From Porogramme epimiltina (Eukaryota > Basidiomycota > Agaricomycetes > Polyporales > Polyporaceae), in NCBI GenBank assembly GCA_900155495.1, contig FTLJ01000085.1, positions 31,781 through 95,780 of the forward strand: a stretch of DNA of 64,000 bases. The letters are read 5' to 3'. A model generated the notes under the pieces. It saw only the letters and a list, made by a program, of their open reading frames with translations, did no database searches and had not been told where the DNA came from. The position numbers were made by a program, and so were the translations under genes. Of this stretch, positions 58,710-64,000 are shown piece by piece. Position 1 is the first letter of the stretch. The number at the start of each line of letters is the position of its first letter.

Positions 58710-61269
58710 TCAACTGTAGTCCACAAAGCCCTGTAGCTTCTTCGCCGTCCGCGGCGGGAACCTGAACGCGCTCAGCTTCTCACCGAACGTCCGCACGAGC
58801 TGCACCATCCCGTCCTTGATCGCTGCAAACCCCACCTCGGTCAGCACCAGAACAGCACCCGATCAACAAGACCGCCCACTCACCATCCCCGACAACGCTC
58901 GCCACCTCGCTCGCACGCGCCGCCTCCATCGCGAGCGTCTCCTTCTCCCCGAGTGCCTGCGCCGACAGCCCCTGGAGCGCGTCTGCAGGCGGCAGCGCGT
59001 ACTTGGCGTTCAATTCCGCTTGGAAGTCTTCTAGCGCCGTAAGGAACGCGAGCAGGGCCTCGACGATCTTGGGGATGTCGCGCTGCACGACGCCGTACCG
59101 GTCCTCCGTGAGGGACGCGCACGCCAGGCGGCAGAGCACTGCCGTCGTGATTGCGACGAAAGACACAGTCAGCACATATCATGGGAACCCGACCGTCCAG
59201 CCCGACAGAATCAGACGACTCACCCTCCGCTGCGAGCGCGTCCATGTGCCTGTTGGGCAGGCTCGCTTCCGCGACTTTGTGTATCCTCTCCCTCCTCCAC
59301 CACGCCCCGATACGCCCTACGACGTCCAGCGCGCTGCGAGGCACGCGAGCTTGCACTGCCTTGCCCGCGCCTTCGCGCCAGTTCACACCCTTCGCTTGCG
59401 TCGGTGCCGGTGTTGCGACAACTTCGGGTTTCTTCGCGGCCAATGCCGACGGCGTTGAGGGCATAACGGACCGGAAGAGCTCAGGGATATGTGAGGCGCC
59501 CGCTTCCGCGGTTTCGGATACCACAGTAGCAAGCGGCCCATCGGAGGCGAGGGTATCAAGCGCGGCGCGGAGCGGAGAGGACTGTGGGGGCTTGAAGACA
59601 GGAGTGCGGAGGAGGGGAGTCGCCGACGCTGGGAGGAGCACATTGGGTTTCGCCTGGGCAGGTGCGGCGGGTGCTGTAGAGACATTTTGAGTTTCAGCAG
59701 CGTGTAAGAGGGAGGCCGCGAAACATACCTGGCGGCGCAGGTTGCCCTTTCCTCAGGAACAACTGGTAGTCCTGCCCCAGGGTGAGCAGCGACTCGCGCG
59801 CGAGCGTCGACCACAGGTTCGGGTTGTACTTCTGGTCCCCGAACAGTGCTGTGCGGCGGGCACTGGCAGCTGACGATTCGTCGGACGCGAAGTCTCGTAG
59901 TTCCGCGTAAGCGAAGTGCTTGAGGTATGCATCGGTCGAGGTAATGCCGGAGATCAACGTAAGTCCTGAGTCGGCGGTTTCAGCCGCGACAGGTGTTGGC
60001 TAAGACCATAGTTAGCATGGTAGACGGTGTGTACAATAGAAGACAAGTCACCTGTGCGACTATGTTGTCGAACGAGCTCTCCGCAAACTCCCATATTCCA
60101 ACAGTACTCAGGGCCAGGTAGAACGCCTGGGTGATGAGTGGCCAGTGACGCGAGAAGAGCATCAACGTCCATTGTCCTCGGAGGAAGTGCGCGGTGAACG
60201 GCCGGAGAACCCAAGAGACCAGCGGGAGCTGGTACACGATGGGGAAGACGGCCGACCTCACAATTGCGAAAACGGCGATGTATGCCGCCGTGACTAGCAG
60301 CGTGTAGACGACCGTCGTGAGCGCGACGGTCACAACGCGGGCTAAGCCGAACTTCTTGAGCTTTTCGCCGTTTGTAGACATGTTCAACGACCAGCGGACG
60401 ACGAAGCGGTCAAGGAGGATACACCGTATTAAGCATGCACAAGCGATGAAGGCTTGGGAGAATATGACATAGAGGAGGTGCCCATTGAGGTAGTAAGGGT
60501 GCTTTCTGCGCACAGCGAGTGAGGATTTGTTGCTAAGACAGTTATCAAGGGAAAACATACCTTGACTTCACGAAGAGCGAGAGGCGTGAATGAGGTTCCA
60601 CAGAAATATCATACGTTCCAGTGACGAATATGTGTATCGCGGCGAGGGACAATGAAGAGGCGAGGTAGGTGAGGAGGATGTGGAAGGTATTGGTCTTCTG
60701 AAGAGCCCCACTCAAGATTTTTGATGGGGAGGTGGCCAGAGTAGGGGAAACTGGTGACGGTCTGTTAGCATATGTTGCGCACACCCTTCCGAGAAGGCGA
60801 ACGAGGGCAAGGGGGTATGATGGAGTTACGTCCTCGACGAAAGTCTAATCCCACAAATTATGACTTCGAAGAAAATTGCGAAGACCTCCCATCAGAGGAA
60901 TGGGCGTTGCATAGATGCACGGGGCAATAGCCGAACCATGTAATGCTCGGAGGACGCACCGGTTAGATGGGATTTCCTTAGCACCACCACGGGAAGCGCG
61001 CCTGTGGCAAAGGTTGCGATGGCATACAACAATGTTGACGGCCTCAGCGGCATCAACAAAGACTCCCCATGCCCCGCTCTCCAAACCATCCATGTCGTTA
61101 CGAGGAACCAGGAGAACAAGCCCGAATGGAGGAAGATTTTGAGCTGCCGGTGGCGCAAGACACGTTTCAGCAGCGGCTCGTACAGCTGCGAGGCCAGGGG
61201 AACCGTTGGCGCCGTTCGTGAGAGGAGAGAGGAGGGAATCGCCCGGGCGGGCGTGTGGGGCGTGGACAT
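58710..61269 (-). CDS. NDC1: Nucleoporin Ndc1
   Basis: Membrane nucleoporin that anchors nuclear pores, and in fungi also the spindle pole body, in the nuclear envelope. Start at 61269 (MSTPHTPARAIPSSLLSR); an in-frame ATG at 61314 is less likely. Helices: FLHSGLFSWFLVTTWMVW, STLLYAIATFATGALPVVVL, FHILLTYLASSLSLAAIHIFV, VIFSQAFIACACLIRC, VALTTVVYTLLVTAAYIAVF. Then the hallmark region after the last helix: LISGITSTDAYLKHFAYAEL and DQKYNPNLWSTLARESLLTL, followed by a Pro/Ala-rich linker and a helical C-terminal domain (CRLACASLTEDRYGVVQRDI). It ends LQGFVDYS with stop at 58710-58712. About seven short introns, no breaks. It is divergent from the next gene across 350 bp. Confidence 0.88.
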
Positions 61270-61619
61270 GGGCGTGGTCGTGGTCGTGAACGGCGAGCAA
61301 AACGCGGAGAACAACGAGCAGAACGTGAACGCGTCGGGCGCGTCTATACGTCACGTGGCTGTTACACGGCAGTTTCCGACCTCCTCAAGGCTCCCTCACG
61401 TTTCCGCCTAAACTTGAGCTTGAGCCTCCACCATTCGGCGCCGTTCTTATTGCCAGCCGCCATGCTACTGTCAGCCCCCGGAAGAGCCCATGTCTTTCCC
61501 CGTCATGGGCAAGATACGAGCTCCTCTCACCCCCGTCAGCCTCCTTGTCCGCCGTTTCCCAGAGACCGCTGTTTCTCCACTATCGAAGACGACTGCTCAT
61601 CCCTCAACATCAATACGCC

Positions 61620-62825
61620 ATGCCCGCCAAGCTCATCAAGAAGCATAGGGTATCGTCTGGTGTCGGTCGCTTCTTTCTGGACGCCATCAAGCCCGCTCCT
61701 GTCGTAACGGCTCTGGGGAAGCGGTCCCGCGACGCACGCGAGGAGGATGTCTCCTCGTCTTCCAATCGCTCTTCAGGCCATGACTCAAGACCTTCCGATA
61801 CTCTTCCGGCCTGTGTCGCCTTACAGAACGAAGACCCCTTCCTTGATGTTGTTGTCATCACTGCACTCAACACCATCCCATTCTGCTGCCACGCCGACCT
61901 TGTTACCATGACCCGGCCCCAGTTGCTGGATGCTGCTTCGACCATGAACGCCAAGCTCCCCTCTGCAATGCGTATCGATACCGGCGCCTCCTGCTCCGAC
62001 GTCTCTATCCGACACTCTATCGAGTTCTTGGTCGGCCTACGCGAAGCACCTCCGCAGTCTGAATCTGAGTCTGCCCTTCTCCCTGCGTCTACGCGCCCTC
62101 GTCTCACAGAAAGCGCGCTCAAGACCCCGCGCGGGTATGGCTCGACTCCCTCGAGCCCTCTATCACCGCTTGCAGGCCGCACCCGCGGGGCTCGTCCTTC
62201 ACTCGGCACTCCCTCTCTTGCCGTACTCGAGGAAACCTCCGAGGATGCGGATACCCCTCCGAATAAGAGACGGCGCACCGACTCCCCGTTGGCATTCACC
62301 ATGGACCCCGCTCGCCCGATCACGCGTGCCCAGTCCCGCCGCGTCACTCCATTGCTCATGAAGGCGAACGCGGACGCAGCAAAGGCGATATCGGATGCAA
62401 GAAGGGAAATCTCACCCGCCCTCGGACGCGTTCTCCGCACGCGCAGCACCCCTGCTTATCTCACCTCGCGCACACCCAACCTGGTTCCTTCGGGTTCTTC
62501 GCGTCACGCCCGGCGCTCAAATGGCCAAACGAAGAAGAGCAAGAGCTTCGCAATGACCTCGACCCCCAAGAAGCGCGCGACCGCGGCAGTGAACTCGCCC
62601 GGGGCCAAGAACGCGCACCAGTTCCGGTCGCTCTTTGCCGAGGTGCAGAACTTGGGCCACGCTGCGGGCCGTGGATCGGGCCTGGAGAAGCTCGTCGTGG
62701 GTAGGGTGAAGGAGATGGAAGATAGCGTGGACGACCTGGATGTGACGTTCGGGCTGGACGGATATACGATCTCTCATGTGGTGGGGGACGACGAGCTTTC
62801 TGACATGGACATCAGCCGCTGCTGA
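61620..62825 (+). CDS. Unrecognised basic, disordered protein (single exon)
   Basis: An intronless frame of 401 residues starting at 61620 (MPAKLIKKHRVSSGVGRFF). In-frame ATG at 61545 would add 25 residues with no obvious signal. I do not recognise the family. The protein is rich in Ser, Arg and Pro with many SP/TP sites (TPSSPLSPLAG, PLLMKANADAAKA), a bipartite-like basic patch NKRRRTDS and another KKSKSFAMTSTPKKR, all of which suggest a nuclear, CDK-regulated protein. The C terminus is acidic (DDLDVTFGLDGY, DDELSDMDI). Only the stretch around DPFLDVVVITALNTI looks folded. It is divergent from NDC1. Its long clean frame without introns makes it a believable gene. Confidence 0.65.
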   Translation: MPAKLIKKHRVSSGVGRFFLDAIKPAPVVTALGKRSRDAREEDVSSSSNRSSGHDSRPSDTLPACVALQNEDPFLDVVVITALNTIPFCCHADLVTMTRPQLLDAASTMNAKLPSAMRIDTGASCSDVSIRHSIEFLVGLREAPPQSESESALLPASTRPRLTESALKTPRGYGSTPSSPLSPLAGRTRGARPSLGTPSLAVLEETSEDADTPPNKRRRTDSPLAFTMDPARPITRAQSRRVTPLLMKANADAAKAISDARREISPALGRVLRTRSTPAYLTSRTPNLVPSGSSRHARRSNGQTKKSKSFAMTSTPKKRATAAVNSPGAKNAHQFRSLFAEVQNLGHAAGRGSGLEKLVVGRVKEMEDSVDDLDVTFGLDGYTISHVVGDDELSDMDISRC

Positions 62826-63426
62826 GCGACCGGAACCTTGGCCCCCGGACGTTCTCTTTGAACCTTGCACGTGCACGACTTTTCCCGCCTTACCATACAC
62901 TTTGATACCCTCAGTAAGCGCATCGCCATTGATGATACACGTAGCTTCTATGCGGTAGTCAGATATTTCCTATCTTGCACCGACTCGCATGGACGAGAAT
63001 ACCACACCCATCTCCCCGGGGCCTCTCCGAAGATTCGATCCCCGTGGCGGTAGTGTTCGCGGAGTGAAGACGAATGACGCACATGGCCCGACGCGTCCCC
63101 CGTGTGACATGTAGCCGAGAGGATGGCATACGTGCGGGGGTGGGCGTCTCATGGGCTCTGGCTGCTTGATTCCGACTGCGACTGTCCTCAGGCTCCTGCC
63201 CATCAGTCTTCCTGCTGTCCCCCTCGCCCGCTGCATCACCATGCTCAGCCCTATCCGCGCCGCATGTACGCCACTCCAGCGTTGCACGACGCAATCGTCG
63301 CGCCACCTCCGCCCGAGTACCGCTCTCCCCATCCAGTCTCACGCGCGGGCGAGCAGGTTACTAACCACTATCGCCCTCCGTCATGTGACCGTCTCTTCTG
63401 GGACGCAGAGTCTGTCTGGGGAACTG
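62826..63426. other. Intergenic / peroxiredoxin upstream region
   Basis: 600 bp. The peroxiredoxin frame stays open upstream to 63151 with an Arg/Ser/Thr-rich, acid-poor translation from an ATG at 63241. That could be a mitochondrial presequence of an alternative transcript, but the TATA box at 63427 argues for the short form. Confidence 0.4.
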
Positions 63427-63433
63427 TATAAAG
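63427..63433 (+). promoter_or_regulatory. TATA box of the peroxiredoxin gene
   Basis: TATAAAG, 90 bp before the ATG at 63523. Distance and consensus fit a transcript beginning near 63455-63465, so 63523 would be the first ATG. Confidence 0.6.
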
Positions 63434-63522
63434 GTCCACGCGAGCTGGCTTCTTCGTCATCTCTCTCTCGCCAGATCACCTCCCCCACCCTCCAGACCCG
63501 CGCATACTCCTCTGCAAGCACC

Positions 63523-64000
63523 ATGGCCAGCATCAAGGTCGGCGACACCATCCCCTCGGGCACCTTCACCTACATCGCCTACACCCCCGAGCTCGAGGAC
63601 CACTCTGCGTGCGGCATCCGTAAGCCCCTTCCGCGATCTCCAGATACGCGCGATCGCCTCGATCTCACAATCGCCCTCGCTCTTACCCCGCATATCCCGC
63701 GTTGACTCCCGCGCCGCCCCCTCCGCGCCCGCGATCGCCCCCCGCGCGCAGCGACGAAGCTGAACACGGACGAGTGGAAGGGCAAGAAGGTCGTCCTCGT
63801 CGCCGTCCCCGGCGCGTTCACGGTGCGCTCCCTCCTAATCGCCCCCGCCCTCTCCCGGCCCTGACCGGCCTTCCCACCCCCGCCCGTGCCGACAGCCCAC
63901 CCGCCACGCGCACCACCTCCCCCCCCACCTCGCCAAGTACGACGAGTTCAAGGCGAAGGGCGTCGCCGTCGTCGCCGCCGTCGCCGCCCACGACGCCTTC
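63523..64000 (+). CDS. PMP20/Prx5-type peroxiredoxin, 3' incomplete
   Basis: Thiol peroxidase of the AhpC/TSA superfamily, Prx5 (PMP20/Ahp1) group, which reduces hydroperoxides. Exons 63523-63619, 63752-63832 and 63896 to the window end. The reading gives MASIKVGDTIPSGTF, PTKLNTDEWKGKKVVLVAVPGAFT, then PTRHAHHLPPHLAKYDEFKA and GVAVVAAVAAHDAF. The family has PGAFTPTC with the peroxidatic Cys at that last place; here the codon is CGC (Arg) at about 63902-63904. If real, the enzyme lacks its catalytic residue. Later family motifs lie outside the window. An unusual high-GC third exon with repeated GCCGTC is also present. Confidence 0.82.

Noticed and set aside
1..64000. CRISPR arrays, rRNA, bacterial-type operons or Shine-Dalgarno sites
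   Set aside because: None seen; the sequence is clearly eukaryotic nuclear DNA with spliceosomal introns.

Overview
The window is nuclear DNA of a filamentous basidiomycete, most likely an Agaricomycete. The evidence is GC-rich genes broken by many introns of about 45-65 nt with GT..AG borders, gene content typical of Agaricomycetes (F-box protein, GH128 glucanase, UbiA-type enzyme, P450, S10 carboxypeptidases), and tightly packed genes on both strands. All exon borders were placed by eye from splice consensus, reading frame and family conservation.

Layout. 1-5.6 kb: the end of an unrecognised gene, an F-box protein (-) and a prenylcysteine oxidase (+). 6.1-21.3 kb: a large inverted duplication. 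Two arms of about 4.27 kb each carry a complete AGC-like protein kinase with a long Ser/Pro-rich tail (+ in the left arm, - in the right). The spacer of about 6.6 kb holds a NOPCHAP1-like snoRNP assembly factor, a ferric reductase and about 2.2 kb with no recognisable gene. 21.5-22.5 kb: a 928-bp non-autonomous DNA transposon with a 10-bp target duplication, 74-bp terminal inverted repeats, a perfect palindrome in each terminus and an internal Pol III-like unit.

22.6-36.9 kb is an accessory island. Two divergent serine carboxypeptidases face outward around a UbiA-family membrane prenyltransferase/terpene cyclase, a cytochrome P450 and a wrecked MFS transporter. Two direct-repeat families occur in permuted order on either side of the UbiA/P450 pair. 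This looks like a small, partly decayed specialised-metabolism cluster.

37.7-64 kb is mostly housekeeping: GH128 glucanase, myosin essential light chain (Mlc1/Cdc4), an integral membrane protein, a glutathione S-transferase, gamma-tubulin complex component 2, mitochondrial ribosomal protein uS4m, a cPLA2-type phospholipase, a drug:H+ antiporter, nucleoporin Ndc1, an unrecognised basic protein, and the start of a PMP20-type peroxiredoxin whose expected catalytic Cys reads as Arg.

The most unusual signals are the transposon whose two terminal palindromes differ only by paired compensatory changes, the inverted kinase duplication with both copies intact, and the permuted repeats bracketing the UbiA/P450 pair.
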